Position numbers and translations under genes: made by a program. From Xestospongia bergquistia (taxonomy: Eukaryota; Porifera; Demospongiae; Haplosclerida; Petrosiidae), in contig OZ014411.1 of the NCBI GenBank assembly GCA_963965975.1, positions 17,698,446-17,762,445 on the forward strand: a DNA stretch of 64,000 nucleotides. Reading direction: 5' to 3'. The first letter of the stretch is position 1, and every line of letters starts with the position of its first letter. Positions 35,185 through 49,185 of the stretch are shown here, piece after piece. The notes under the pieces were generated by a model. That model saw only the letters and a program-made list of their open reading frames with translations. It searched no databases and had not been told where the DNA came from.

Positions 35185-36072
35185 TTTCCTATTCATAAAC
35201 AAAAGGTCACATTGAAGTGTTGATGTATGTTTTGTTATTGTGTCTTAGGATCTGTTAAAAAAAAGATGTTTCCAAGAGTGAGTGAGTAGCTTAAACAATT
35301 TTGTTATTGTATTTTTTTATAGAGACTACTATAGTTTCTCACTTAGTTGATACAAAAACCAGTCATCACTTATATAATAAGGATATTTGAGCAGAAATGA
35401 TGTGTCTAATGGTGAGTATATTTCATTTGATGAGTTAAATTTTTATACTTATAGACCTTTCATTTGAGTGCGAATATGTAGATTAAATGAAAATAAGTGA
35501 GTTTTTTTAGATAAGTATCTACTTTACTTTCTATTATACCAAAGGTATTAATGGAGGAACTAGTTAGAGATTCACCTCTTTCCTCATATTCACTTGACTA
35601 TAAGAAAAGCAAATTCAATGACATTGAATAAATCAGGGGTCTTACCTGCAAAGGTTAAAGAATCTCACATCAAGATGTTAATTAAAACATATCAGAGAGA
35701 GAGAGAGAATACAGTTGTGTTTGATACTAGTCTCATATAAAATAAATGTCATTACACTATATAGATGGAGAGACTGGGAAATAGAAATGAGTAAGCTTTG
35801 TTAGGATGAACAATTAACTTTCACATACCTCACAATTTCACTGTAGTTCACTCCTTTATACATTGCTATACAGGTAACATTAACTGACACTCCTAAAATT
35901 GCTAAAAAATTAGCTTATATTGACCAATGCTTAATGGATATTAGAATACCTGACAATGTTTGTACACTGATTACAGTACTAGTACATCTTAATAGGCTCT
36001 GACTGTGATGTCAAAAGATGTTGCTGGTATCAGTCTCTTCAGTGTCATCTCATTTTGACTATCTCTCTTTAC

Positions 36073-37307
36073 CTGTCATGTCAAAGTATGTGTCACTAGT
36101 GACATTGCCTATGTATGTTTCAGCATCATATGGAACAGGTATCCAAATGTCAATATGAGTCTGAATAAATCTCTTCAAATTTCTTACTTTACCTTTAATT
36201 AATAGTACATCATATAATACCTGAAATAAAAAGACAAATAACACAACTACAATATAACTCTTCATTTACCAATATGAGTACTCAAATGATCAAATTCTTC
36301 CATAGCATTCCACAGAAAATAACATGATTCATGACAAAAACACTCAAACTTGAGTTTGTTAATTAAATAATAAAAAAGTTTCTACTCATAATATTAATAG
36401 TATTTTTATTGATGAGGTCATAAATTACTTTACATTATATAATTTCTTATGCATGTATCATTAGAATGTTTTATTAGAAGAATTGACATAATAGTGTATA
36501 TCAACTGGTAAGTTTTTACATGTGAACACTGTCTATAATAGCATAATTTTATCACACATCACCCCATGGATATTATGTTGAGGTCTGATAATCTAGTGGT
36601 TGCACCAGTTACTTAAAGACACTTAATAATTGATTTATCATGAACTAATACAGTAATACCAGGTAAAGAAAATGAATTATATAAAAAGAAAGGAACAAAG
36701 CTGGATTACATGATGGACATTGTTCTTTATAGCACATCTCTTATTTTGTAGTATCAAGTATCTAAATAAAATAGTTAAATTATAGTGAGTTATTTAGTTA
36801 TTTCATTGGAGTATTAAGTATTAAGAAGCCAGCAGTAGTCTTTACTTTAGTGGTAAGAGCTATGTAAATGTCTCTACAATAATATCATTATAAATCTTAC
36901 ACTTTATTTAGGGTATTCACTATAATGTGACTGTGTTCTTTTATAACTTCATAACTTACTTGTCCAGTACAATATTCACATCCTGGTTTACAATATTATG
37001 GTATATAAACATGTAAAAGAACATCATTCATGTATATGATATACAACATGACTTAAAGATTTGTACTGTACCTCATATATGATTATGAGATAGTCTACAG
37101 AAATGTAACGACTCTTACTATAAAGGTGTGTATTCTGGCAACTATTAACTTGTAAATTGTACAAAGAAATCATTTTAGGATTTATAGGTTACTGATTTGA
37201 ACTGATACTGTGCACCATTGACACATCCTGGAGAACACACTGCTACTGTACAATTGTAACCAACCAACTACTCCTACATGTACAAGTGTCAGCTACTGTA
37301 CAGAAAC
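36073..37307 (-). pseudogene. FN3/EGF receptor relics, unit 2
   Basis: Same as 29814-31048. The single C/T difference between the units (37269) lies in the EGF-like piece. Confidence 0.5.
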
Positions 37308-37988
37308 CATAAGTTAGACTGCAATAAGTTTGACATTTAACTGAGTAAACAAAAGAACAATAGTGTAATGTTGGCTCAAATTTTGAGCTACAGAGTATAG
37401 ATTACTGAGCACATGTGTACTTACTATAAAATCTATAAGAATCAGACCTGGGTGTTTGGTAGATTAGTGTTTTAATATTTATTTTTCTTTCACCAAACAA
37501 AATTATAGTTCGTTAACTTTACACATGCTTTGAATACCATTAAAAGTTTAACCAAATATGGTCTACAGAAATGTATAGCATTCACAACTAATAATACCGG
37601 GATAGTGGGAAATATTGATGATCATAAAATTTGACAGAAGCACATAAGTTAGCTTATCATTGTTATTACTGGTCATTATACCCTCATACTAACAAAGCAA
37701 GCTATAGCTTTTAGTAATAGGAGAAGCAAATATCGTAGATGTCTTGCAGTCTTCATTTTATGGGTGTGGTTAATACAAAATTATTGCTGATGATATATAA
37801 ATATTGCAAACTTACTTTGATTCACTAAACTGCCAAACTAAATTCATCACTAATATTTCTTATTGTACAGTTAGTTCAAAATGGAAATCATAATCATGGC
37901 CTGAAACTATTAAAGATTATTATATATACACACATGTACATGAGGTAACATAATGATAACATAAGTTATTACTTTTATCTCTTACTAT

Positions 37989-38697
37989 TTATAATTCAAT
38001 AGGAAATTTGTTCTTATTTTTTAGAAAACAGTCCAAGCAATATCTTCTAGTATAAATATACTGGAATGCTACAAAAGAGAACCTATTATAGGTTTCTAAT
38101 CACAATTAAGACATTTCATTTAATATAATGTATAGATTCACTAGATATAAAACCCGCCAATGAGTTTTAAGACAAAATGACATTATATTAATCTCCTATA
38201 AAAGCTACATTCAAATATACTATAACTGTACACTGACCTTTATAAGGTTGATACGAGGCCAAATTAACATCTTGAATAGATGATCCAACTAATTACTATA
38301 TAGTGGGTTTGTTGGTAATTTTGTAACACAAGACAAGTGTATTAAAACTGTAGTTGTATAATGACTTTAAACTGATCTACCAGTTATCTTGAAACAATCA
38401 CTGCTGTAATTTAACTCTGTTATTAAAGGAAGGATTTTTCCCTACAACAGCATTCTATATTCTCTAGTAAATGTAACATCCTCTCACAACATTTTCAATC
38501 TGTACTTCATTAAAGTATGTGTGGTTATTAAATTGTTACAATTTCATCAAAGAGATTTGACTCTACATATATTATATTATGGACTTACTTTACTAACATA
38601 GACAATTCTTTTACACACTACACAGTGTGATCCTAGAATTAGTGGCTTAAACATCTCAGAGAAAGGGTCTCTACCAATGATTGTATCTTCTAAATAC
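37989..38697 (-). CDS. CDPF1-like: CDPF1-like protein (3' exons), copy 2
   Basis: Exons 38697-38589 and 38060-37989, same splice sites and reading frame as 11960-12668. The DPF, LGSHCVVC and RRYCLDCF motifs are all kept. No inactivating change was seen in these two exons. Confidence 0.62.
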
Positions 38698-39530
38698 CTG
38701 TAACATCAATGAAGGAAGTTACAATAGGAATATAATTTAAGCAGGACAAAAATTGTTATAATGGCAACATTGAAATATTTTACAAAATGTATTTTGTACC
38801 ATGACAATGGCTTCGTGAACCCTTAACACTAGTAATTTACAACAAAGCAGACACTTTTTGTGTGTTCTTTTAATATTTTATGATGAACAAAGCAAGACAC
38901 TTACTTACTACAATATTAAATACAACAGCGATCATTTTTAGAAATGATGGTTCTGTATATGAAATTTCATTTTTATTGAATCACCATATTACTCCTAAAC
39001 TTCCTTATTCTAATTCAAAATGAAATAAATAGTCAAAAATAGATTTACAACCAACACCTAATTTTATGAATTTTGGCTCACACATGATCCATGTGGCATG
39101 CAAGACTGCAGGTCTGGAGTCTGTGAGAATAGTTCTCACTTATTCCAACATTATTTAGTGTCTCAATTAGTGTACAGTAAGATAGCATTTATTCTATGTG
39201 ATAAATACTATTATAATATACAAAAAAATGTCCATAAAGTCAGTTTTGTTTCAATCCTTACATGAATCCTCCCTTTACTTACACTAATCCATTTGAAAAT
39301 GGACAAATACGTCCAAAATCATATATAACATCTAAAAGACCATAGTTATGGCAAAGAAAAGTTCCTTTTTTTCAAACTTCTTTCTCAAAGTTGCCATTCG
39401 AGTACATTTTAAACCACACCTCTATTACGTGACAGGATGATGACATTGCATGCTTCGCTGGGGAGGAAAGTCTATAAAGTGAGCTACTGGGCAAAGGTCT
39501 ATGTTACACTGCCACTACTCTCAGAAAGTA

Positions 39531-42517
39531 ATGGCTGAAGCAACTACTATGACAGAAGAGACGTTTGAAGGTAAATAACAATTGGTAAACTAGAGTCAGT
39601 GAGCAAAGGCAATTGTACAGAAATTGAGGACTATTCTTATTTCCTATTTCTTCCGTGCACTTTCGCGTATTTGGAAATTTCATCCAGTTGGTAGGGAAGC
39701 CAAGAGTAGACATTACAATATACAACCCAAATCAAAATTAACTGGAAACAACTCTTTGATGCTTGATTCCAAGAGATGGATCATGTTCCGATTAAATAAG
39801 CCTAATAAAAATTAGAAATGGGTCATATGCCAAGAATGGAATAAGGAATTAGAACTCACCAAATTGGGGAATTTTAAAATATGCAAAGGTGTGTGGAAGT
39901 AATAGGAAATAGGAATTTAATTATCCATTCTCAGCTTCTGTAAAGTGTATAGATAATGCTTATTTTAATGTGGAATTAATATTTAACATCAGTGCATAGT
40001 AAATCATTGGTATTTTAAAATTAAAGCATTTGTTATATGCTATATATATAGCTGATGTTATGAGTAGAATGATTTTGTTTACAAAAATTGGAAGAGGAAT
40101 GCCATACTCAATGCAAAATTAATATAATTAGGTTCTGAGGTTTACATTTTAGGGTCTAGAGATTAGTGGAAATTTCACAATAATCTACAGTATTCTGAGC
40201 CTTTTATCTAGATGCAGCCACTTGTTTTTAACGTTATGATTTACTCAACAAATAAACTGTGCAGCCACACCTATTTATAATTAATAACAGCAAATAATAC
40301 TAGAGAAAATGTATAGACTATATGTATCTTGCTCTCTGGAGAATATGAGACCTTTTGTATATACAGTCAGTATTAATGAAATTATTCTGAGTATGATCTC
40401 TTAAAACAAAGCTTACAAGGCAATATATATGTTTATGTTAAAGACTAGTTTATTATAAACTAAAATATGTATAGAATGATTAATAATTGAGAAATAGCAG
40501 TAAATGTTATATCTAAAGTATATGAAAGCGTCAGACAGACATTCCAATTCCTATTTCCAATTTCAATATAACGGGGTTATACGGAGTTTTAATGTCCATT
40601 CTCGGCTTCTCTAAACAATCGAACTACAATATACAACCAAAGTCAGGGACCTAACCCAACTGGAAACATCTCGCTGACGCTACATTTTAAGAGACAGTTC
40701 GTGGTACTCACGCTCCGTGTTTTATTAACAAGAAAAGCCTAGAAATGGTGCACATGCCAAAATTGGAATTAAGAATAACAAATTAGACTCATCAAATGGA
40801 TCGATAATTGGAATTTTAAAATACGCTAGGGTGCGCAGAAGAAACAAGAAAAAGGAATTGGAATGTCTGTCTGCGGCTTCCGTAAAAGTACATTTCAGTC
40901 ATCCTTTTGTTACATTTTAGTACTGGTTTGAATAAAGAAATGTTTATTTTCTAAAATTCCTTTCTTTGGGTTAGTATCATTTATTCCTATATGAAAACAA
41001 CGTGATAATTTGACTCAAACAAGGAGCTACAATTGACTCTACAAGGCTAGCCTTTGATTTCTAATTCTTTATAAACTCAACAATCACTGGTATTGATAAT
41101 AAGTTTAAGCTCTGGTTACTAGTTCAGATAGATTGAACAAGTTTAAACACACCAACTAGAGTGAAAAAAAAACAAGCAGAAAGAACTTTTTGTAGTAGTG
41201 AAATCAGTGCTATAAGTAGACCTTATAGAGTCAACTGTAGCTCCTTATTTTTATGTACTCTTTACAGGGTTGTATGTCTTAAGAATGATGCCAATTTTTC
41301 AATAGGAATAAATAGTACTATATCCAAAGGAAACAATTTTTTAAAAATGAATGTTTCTCTATTCAAACCTGTACTAAAACACAACAACATGGAGTCTGAA
41401 ATGTGCTCCAGATGGAATAATTGTATAATTTAATCCTTATGATAAACTAGGCCATTGGTTACCTTACAAAATGGTGTCTATGACAACAGTAGTATTACAG
41501 AAACAGGTGTGGCTGCATAAGATCTCTTATTTAACACCACAATGTTATCTGCTTTCTTTATATAATGCAACAGAATACTATTCACAGTGTTGTTCTGAGG
41601 GTATAGAAAGTCTTAAAAAGCCTACAGAAATCTACGATCACTTTTGGGTTTATGTAAGGGTTCCAACACCAGACAAGGAGCTAGATATTCTTGGTAAATG
41701 GCTCGTTTTTAAAGACTATGATAAACTTGATGAGGTATGGGAAAAGATTCGAACTGATATTGTCACTAATAACTTACAAGGTTGTGTAAGTGCCAAATGT
41801 TCCACTATGAGATATAATCCTACAGGAGGAGGTCCTGGGCCCTGTACATATGGTGTCATATGTGTTTATACAGAGAACCATAATATCGATAAAATTGGTT
41901 TCAAACTTATTGAAATAGTACAACAGGATATCAAGTACAAAACTGATAGTGATACTCTGGCAGGAAAGTATGCACACACAGGTTCCGGAAAAGTTACCAT
42001 CAAAACAATTTTCTGGAACAATGGGAGACCATCCTTTGTATGCAAGGATAAGCCATGCTATGGAACATCCAGATACAAGGAGGATATATGGCATCTTAAT
42101 GTTGTTGAGGCTCCTAAAGACTTTGCTCCAAAAGAAATCTTTGGAAGGTGGATTCTAGAGCTAGAAAATGAAGACCTGACTGAGTTATGGCACATTTTAA
42201 AGGAGGAAATTGAGTGTAAGACTAAGAATTTTGGAGTTGCTAGAATGGTGTGTCCTCCTAAAAGAAACCGAAGATCACCAGAAGAAGATGCTGTTTTTCT
42301 GTTGTATGTTGACAAGGAATGGAAAGATTCAGTTGGTTATAAATTAATTGATTTGGTGGAAACAGATATAGTGTTTGAACAGAAAAGGAGAAGCGATTCT
42401 AATGACAGGAGATCTCATCGTTATGAGACTCTATACTGGAACAATGGTGAACCAGCTTATGAGATTGTAAAACGACCTGGAATTACCAAAAATTGGAGGA
42501 CTGGAGAAGATATTTAA
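39531..42517 (+). CDS. Two-repeat DUF1917 (Bles03/C11orf68-like) protein, copy 2
   Basis: Exon 1 is 39531-39570 and exon 2 is 41451-42517, phase 1, 368 aa, with the TATA box conserved about 50 bp upstream of the ATG. The protein differs from copy 1 at about a dozen positions (V to F in exon 1, Y to H at the junction, A to V, A to D, N to K, D to N, H to R and others). A handful of silent changes were also seen. All motifs of both repeats (GKWLVF, VICVYT, WNNGRPSF; GRWILE, FLLYV, WNNGEPAYE) are kept. The open frame over 1 kb argues that it is expressed. Two MITEs in intron 1, as in copy 1. Confidence 0.72.
39617..39941. mobile_element. MITE M1, copy 2
   Basis: Same element as 13591-13915. Confidence 0.68.
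40524..40880. mobile_element. MITE M2, copy 2
   Basis: Same element as 14498-14854. Confidence 0.72.
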
Positions 42518-43739
42518 TATCCTGTATGTGTATAATTATATCAGCATCTGTATTTAGAAAATTATTTTTGTTTTAAAAATTAATTTTACACAATGTATAC
42601 TACTGCAGTTATTCAATTATGTAACAGTAATAACTCTTATAGAGATGACATTGAGTTTCTTATAAATAGTAGATTGTGTTATAGGTTACTACTAGTAACC
42701 TGCAACTCCAAATTATTAAATAAATATTTCTTTATTGATATTGAAGTTGTTACTGCTATAGTTTTTGATTTATGACTGTTTTGAGATTTAGCCATAACTT
42801 AAGTAGAATATTCCTATATACATTAAGAAGATATTGTATAATTAGAAAAAAGAAATTGGTACTTAAGGTTCATCATTTTGAATCAAAACATGTCTTATAT
42901 AATTATTACATTCTTTTGAAATATTTTAACTAATCAATTGTCTATCTCAATGAATAGTTAGTTAACATTTTTACTTCACACAGAAACCACTTAATACAGT
43001 CATAACATTGTTATGGATCATGTATAAAATGGTGCTCTTACTCCATTATTTAATGCAGCTATGAAAACTATGAATGGAATGAAATGTACATACTCATCAT
43101 TGATGTACATTACTGTAATATTGATCAAGATAATCTTAGGACAATATATTTAATAAATATAATTTTGTACACTTGCTAACAAAACCTATAATATGTTGTC
43201 ATTATATTACTTAATTTACATGTGCGTGTATATATGATTGTTACAGTCTACATAAAATGTGTCTTGAGATTTACACTTTGTATTTACTGTACACTGGGAA
43301 ATATTGGTGAGTCATTTAATTTGATAGTTTAGTGACTCAAAATAAGCTAGTGGTTGATTACAAATGACAATGATATACTGAGTGATGAGATGTTTGTCAA
43401 ATGAAATGTTTGTTAATATTTCTCACTAATATGGTATTGTTATTTGTGAATGTTATAGTTGTATTTAAACTCATAATATATGAGTGAAAAGTCTTAGTTG
43501 TAAGAGTTAGTCTATAGAGTGACGAACTTACCTTGATTATTGAGTTTAAAGATTTTGGTATGTGTATACGTTGACCTAAATAATAGAGGTTTGACTATAT
43601 ATCAAAAGTACCTATATACCTTAAACATAATCCTCAATTTTTATCTAACTGAACAGCCTTTTACTTTAGACTTCTCAATGAGAATATTTGCTTCATACAA
43701 CTGTCACAAGAAAGTATTATGTCACAAGAAAGTATTATA

Positions 43740-44138
43740 AAATCAAAGATTACTGGTATTTGACATTACGTTTAAGCTCTGGTATTAAGTGTAGTTAGAT
43801 TGCCACAAGCAACTAGAGTAAAAAGATGAGCAGAACTGAAGTTGAAGTTTATGTAGTAATGACATCAGAAGTGTAAGTAGATCTTATAGAGTCAACTGTA
43901 GTTCCTTACTTGAGTTAGCTTTTCATGTACCTTTTACAATATTGAAATGTCAAGAATGATACTTTTCTTACTATTTTTAAATAGGAATAATAAACAGTAC
44001 TATATCCAAAGGAGGTAATTTCAAAAAATGAATGTTTCTCTATTCAAACGTATACTAAAACACAACAAGATATAGTATGAAATGTGCTCCAGATGTAATA
44101 ATAGTTTATTGTATGGTTTAATTCTTATGATAAACTAG
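43740..44138. repeat. Diverged copy of DUF1917 intron 1 (3' part)
   Basis: Shares AAGCTCTGGT, TATAGAGTCAACTGTAG, ACAGTACTATATCCAAAGGA and TTATGATAAACTAG with 15040-15423, with many differences. It belongs to an older duplication of the DUF1917 gene than the one separating the two intact copies. Confidence 0.7.
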
Positions 44139-45040
44139 GCTATTGGTTACCTTCCAAGATGGTGTCTATGACACCAGGCATGTGTGAAGCATTACAGAAA
44201 CAGGTGTGGCAGCATGGGATCTCTTATATAACATCACAATTTTATCTTCTTTATATAATACAGAACAATATTCACAATATTGTTATATGAGTACAGAAGG
44301 TCTTCATAAGCCATCTGAAATTTACGATCACTTTGCTGTTATTGCAGATGTTTCAACACCAGACAAGAAAGTAAATATTCTTGGTAAATGGCTTGTTTTA
44401 AACACTTTGATGAAATTGATGACATTTGGGAAAAGATTCGAACTTCTATTGGGGACTGATAACGTACAAGGCTGTGTACTTGCTGCATGCACCACCATGA
44501 AATATGATCCTACACAGGAAGGTCCTGGACCCAGTACTACATGTGTCATTTGTGTTTATACAGAAGAGCACAATATGGATACAATTGGTTTTAAACTAAT
44601 TGAGATAGTACAACAGGACATCAAGTACAAAACTGAGAGTGACACTTTGGCAGGAAAATATGTGCACACAGGTTGTGGAAACGTTACCATCAAAACAATT
44701 TCCTGGAACAATGGGAGACCATCTTTTGTATGTGAGGATAAACCATGCTATGGAACTTGCAGATACAAGGAGGATATACGGCATCTTAATGTTGTTGAGG
44801 CTCCTAAAGAGTTTGTTCCAGAAGAAATCTTTGGAAGGTGGATTCTAGAGCTGGAAAATAAAGATCTGACTCCATTACGGCACATTTTAAAGGACAAGAT
44901 TAAATGTAAGACTAATAATTTTGGAGTTGCTAGAATGGTGTGTCCACCAAAAAGAAACTATTGTTCAGCAGAAGAGAAAGCTGTTTTTCTATTGTATGTG
45001 TCCAAGAGATGGAAAGATTTAGTTGGTTATAAATTAATCG
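44139..45040 (+). pseudogene. DUF1917 paralogue, frameshifted and truncated by the minisatellite
   Basis: Homologous to exon 2 of the DUF1917 gene, starting at the same acceptor (AAACTAG then GGCTATTGG). Compared with the intact copies there is a 4-bp deletion near 44240, a 1-bp deletion near 44398 and a compensating 1-bp insertion near 44453, so residues between the last two are out of frame. Repeat 1 core motifs (VICVYTEEHNMD, LAGKYVHTG, WNNGRPSFV) and the start of repeat 2 (GRWILELENKDL) are well kept. After KLIDI the gene runs into satellite sequence and stops, losing the last ~55 residues. No exon 1 is visible upstream. A shortened protein from GTG 44206 or an internal start cannot be excluded. 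Confidence 0.8.
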
Positions 45041-45659
45041 ATATCAAAATTAGTGTCAGATGAGATATCAGTGATAAGAATTATGTTGATATCAGTATGT
45101 AGTAGATCAGATATCAACAGACGTTACATCAGGATCAGTCTTAAGAATTGTGTTAATGTCAGTGTGTAGTAGATCATATATCTACATGAGTAAATCAAAT
45201 TTAAGTGTTAGATCACATATCACTGTCTTAAGAATCATGATGATCTCAGTGTGTAGATCAGATATAAACAGTCATTAGATTAGGTATCAGTGTTAAGAAT
45301 TGTGTTAATGTAAGTGTGTAGTAGATCGTATGTCAACATAAGTAAGTGAGATTTCAGTGTTTGATCAGATAAGATTGTCAGTGCCTGATGAGATATCAGT
45401 GTTAAGAATCATGTTGATGTCAGAGTGTAGATCAGAAATCAAGAGTAAATCAGATCTCGGTTTTAAATCAGGTATCAGTGTTAGGAATCATAAGAATCAT
45501 GTTAATGTCAGTGTGTAGTAGATCATATATCAACATGAGTAAATCAGATCTCAGTGTTAGTTCAGATATCAAAGTCTCAGATGAGATATCAGTGATAAGA
45601 ATTATGTTGATGATGGAGTGTAGTAGATTAGATATCAACAGACGTTAGATCAGGTCTTA

Positions 45660-46010
45660 GTGTTAAGAATCATGTTGATATCTGTTTGTAGTAGATCAGA
45701 TAACAACTAGAGTAAATCAGATCTCGGTGTTGGATCAGGTATCAGTGTCAAGAATCCTGTTAATGTCAATGAGAGATATCAGTGTTAAGAATCATGTTGA
45801 TATCAGTGTCTGGTAGATCAGGTATTAGTGTTAAGAATCATGTTGATATCTGTTTGTAGTAGATCAGATAACAACTAGAGTAAATCAGATCTCGGTGTTG
45901 GATCAGGTATCAGTGTCAAGAATCCTGTTAATGTCAATGAGAGATATCAGTGTTAAGAATCATGTTGATATCAGTGTCTGGTAGATCAGGTATTAGTGTT
46001 AAGAATCGTG
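45660..46010. repeat. Exact 168-bp tandem duplication inside the array
   Basis: Two adjacent 168-bp blocks (for example GTTGATATCTGTTTGTAG at about 45674 and again at about 45842) appear identical over their full length, unlike neighbouring units that differ by 10% or more. A recent local expansion. Confidence 0.85.
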
Positions 46011-49000
46011 TTAATGTAAGTGTGTAGTAGATCATATATCAACATTCAGTATATAAAGTATTCTATGTTAGATCAGGTGTCATAGTCAGAGCCAGATCAG
46101 ATATCAGTGTTAAGATCATGTTGATGTCATTGAGTAGATCAGATATCTATGGGTGTTAGATCAGGTATTTGTGTTAAGAATTGTGTTGATGTCAGTGTGT
46201 TGTAGATAAGATATCAAGAAGAGTAAATCAGCTCTAAGTGTTAAATCAGGTATTAAGGTTAAGGATTATCTAAATATCAATCCTTATTAAATCATACATC
46301 AACATGGGTAGTTCTGACCTCAGTGTTAGATCAGATATCAGTTTGTCTTAAATCAGATATTAGTGTTAAGAACCATGTTGATATCTGTTTCCAGTAGATC
46401 AGATATAAACATGAGTAAAATCGATCTGTGTTACATCAGATATCATAGTGGCAGATGACATATCAGTGTTAAGAATTGTGTTGATATCAGTGTGTAGTTG
46501 ATCAGATAGCAACATGAGTGAATCAGATCTCAGTATTAGATCAGGTGTCATAGTCAGTGTTAGATCAGATATCAATATTAAGAATCATGTTGATGTCTGT
46601 GTGTAGATCAGATATCAACATTAGTAATTTAGATCTCAGTGTTAATTCAAATTTCAGTATCAGATTAGATATCAGTGTTAAGAATCATGTTAATGTGAGT
46701 GTTTAGATCATATATCAACATGAGTAAACCAGATCTCTGTTTTAACTCCGATATAAGTTTGTGTTAAATCAGATGTTAGTGTTAAGAATCATGTCAATGT
46801 CTGTGTGTAATAGATCAGATATAAACAAGAGCAAATCAGATCTCAGTGTCTGATCAGGTATCATAGTCAGTATCAGATCAGATATCAGTGTTAAGAATCA
46901 TGTTGATGTCTGTGTGTATATCATATATCAACATTAGCAATTTAGATCTCAGTGTTAAATCAGGTGTTAGATCAGGTATCATTTGTTAAGAATCATGTTA
47001 ATGTTAGCATTTAGTAAATCATATATCAACTTGAGTAAATCTGATCATTGTGATAGATCAGATATCGTTTTGTGTTAAATCAGATGTTAGCTTTAAGGAT
47101 CATGTTGATGTCTGTTTGCAGTAGATCAGATATCAACATGAGTAAATCAGATCTCAGTTAGATCAGACATCATAGTCAGTGTCAGCTGAGTTATCAGTGT
47201 TAAGAATCATGTTGATGTCAGTGTGTAGATCAGTTATGAACTGGTGTTAGATCAGTTATCAGTGTTAAAACTTCTGTTGATGTCAGAGTGTAGTAGATCA
47301 TATATGAACATGAGTAAATCAGATCTCAGTGTTAGATCAGATGTAATAGTCAGTGTTAAGAATCACGTTGATGTCTGTGTGTATATCAGATATCAATATT
47401 AGCAATTTAGATCTCAGTGTTAATTCAGATATTGTTATGAGATCAGATATCAGTGTTCAGAATCAAATTGATACCGCTTTCTAGTAAAAAACAGATATTA
47501 ACATGAGTAAATCAGATCTCGGTGTTGAATCAGATATCACTTTGTTTTAAGTCAGATGTTATTGTTAAAAATCATGTTGACGTGTCTTTGCGGTACATCA
47601 GATATCAACATGAGTAAATCAGATGTCAACATTAGATCAGATATCATAATCAGTGTGAGATGAGATATCAGTGTTAATAATCATGTTGATGCCATTGCAG
47701 GATTAGATCTAAACAGATGTTAGATCAGGTATCAGTGTCAAGAATCGTGTTGATTTCAGTGTGTAGTAGATCAGATATCAAGAAGAGTAAATCAGATCTC
47801 AGTGTTATATCGGGTATCAGTGTTAAGATTCGTGTTGATATCTCTTTTCAGTAGATCAGATATCAACAAGAGTGTTAGATCAGGTTTCATAGTCAGTGTC
47901 AGATGAGGTATCAGTGTTAAAAATCGTGTTAATGTCAGTGTTTAGTAAATCATATATCAACATGAGTAAATCAGATATCAGTTTGTATTAAATCAGATGT
48001 TAGTGTTAAGAATCATGTTGATGTCTTTTTGCAGTAGATCAGATATCAACATGAGGAAATCAGATCTCAGTGTTAGATCAGATATCATAATCAGTGTCAG
48101 ATGAAATATCAGTGTTAAGAATCATGTTGATATCAGTGTGTAGTAAATCAGATATCAACAGGTGTTAAATCAGGTTTCATTGTTAAGAATCGTGTTGATG
48201 TCAATGTGTAGTAGATCAGATATCAACAAGAGTAAATCAAACCTTGATGTTTAATCAGGTATCAGTGTTAAGAAACATGTTAATGTTGGTGTGTAGATCA
48301 CATTCAGCATGAGTAAATCAGATCTCAGTGTTAGATCAGATATCATAGTCAGTGTTGGATTAGATACGAATGTTAAGAATCATGTTGATGTCATTGTGTA
48401 GTAGATCAGATAACAGGTGTTAGATCAGGTATCAGTATCAAGAATCGTGTTGATGTCAGTGTGTATTAGATCAGATATCAACATGAATAAATCAGATCTC
48501 AGTGTTAGATCAGATATCATAGTCAATGTTAGATCAGATGTCAGTGTTAAGAATCATGTTGATGACTGTGTGTAGATCAGATATCAATATCAGATCAGAT
48601 TTTGTTCTCAGTATTCATTCAGATATCAGTATCAGATCAGATATCAGTGTTATGAATGAAATTGATGCCTTTGTAGTAAAATCAGATATTAACATGAGTA
48701 AATGAGATCTCGATGTTAGATCAGGTATTAGTGTTAAGAACCTCATTGCTAAGGATCATGTTGATGTCAGTGAGTAGTAGATTAGATATCAACAGGCGTT
48801 AAATCAGGTATCAGTATTAAGAATCATGTTGATGTCAGTTTGTTTTAGATCAGATATCAACAAGAGTAAATGAGATCTCAGTGTTCGATCAGATATCATA
48901 GTGTCATATCAGATATCAACCATGTTGATGTCTGTGTGTAGATCAGATATCAACATTAGTGATTTAGATTTCAGTGTTCATTCAGATATTGTTATCAGAT

Positions 49001-49041
49001 TAGATGTCAGTGTTATGAATCAAATTGATGCTGCTTTGTAC

Positions 49042-49185
49042 TGACATCAATTTGTTCTTAATACTGATACCTGATCTAACACCAAGATGTGATTTACTCA
49101 TCCATCTATTTAGATATTTATGAGTTCATCAATCCATCTATCATTTCAATCATCCATCCATCTAATCATTCATTTAAGATCAGGT
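49042..49185. repeat. Reversed unit and ATCCATC-rich patch in the left arm
   Basis: A short minus-oriented satellite piece is followed by a patch rich in CATCCATC and CATCTAT words unrelated to the satellite, then plus orientation resumes at AAGATCAGGTAGTG. Confidence 0.7.

Larger units (their letters stand above)
31191..37449. repeat. 6259-bp tandem duplication, unit 2
   Basis: Second unit. The junction at 31190/31191 joins the end of unit 1 (AATCAGACCT) to its start (GATTCTATGG), sharing only the two bases TG. After 37449 the sequence continues GGTGTTTGG as in copy 1, which marks unit 2 as carrying the original right boundary. Confidence 0.93.
19271..43739. repeat. Segmental duplication, copy 2 (with internal 6259-bp tandem duplication)
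   Basis: Collinear with 1-17705. Offset is about 19264 at the BAF/FN3 end, 19762 after the foldback region, and 26027 after the extra 6259-bp unit. Contains the same genes and relics. The start coincides with the interior of the palindromic MITE only because the window begins there in copy 1. Confidence 0.9.
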
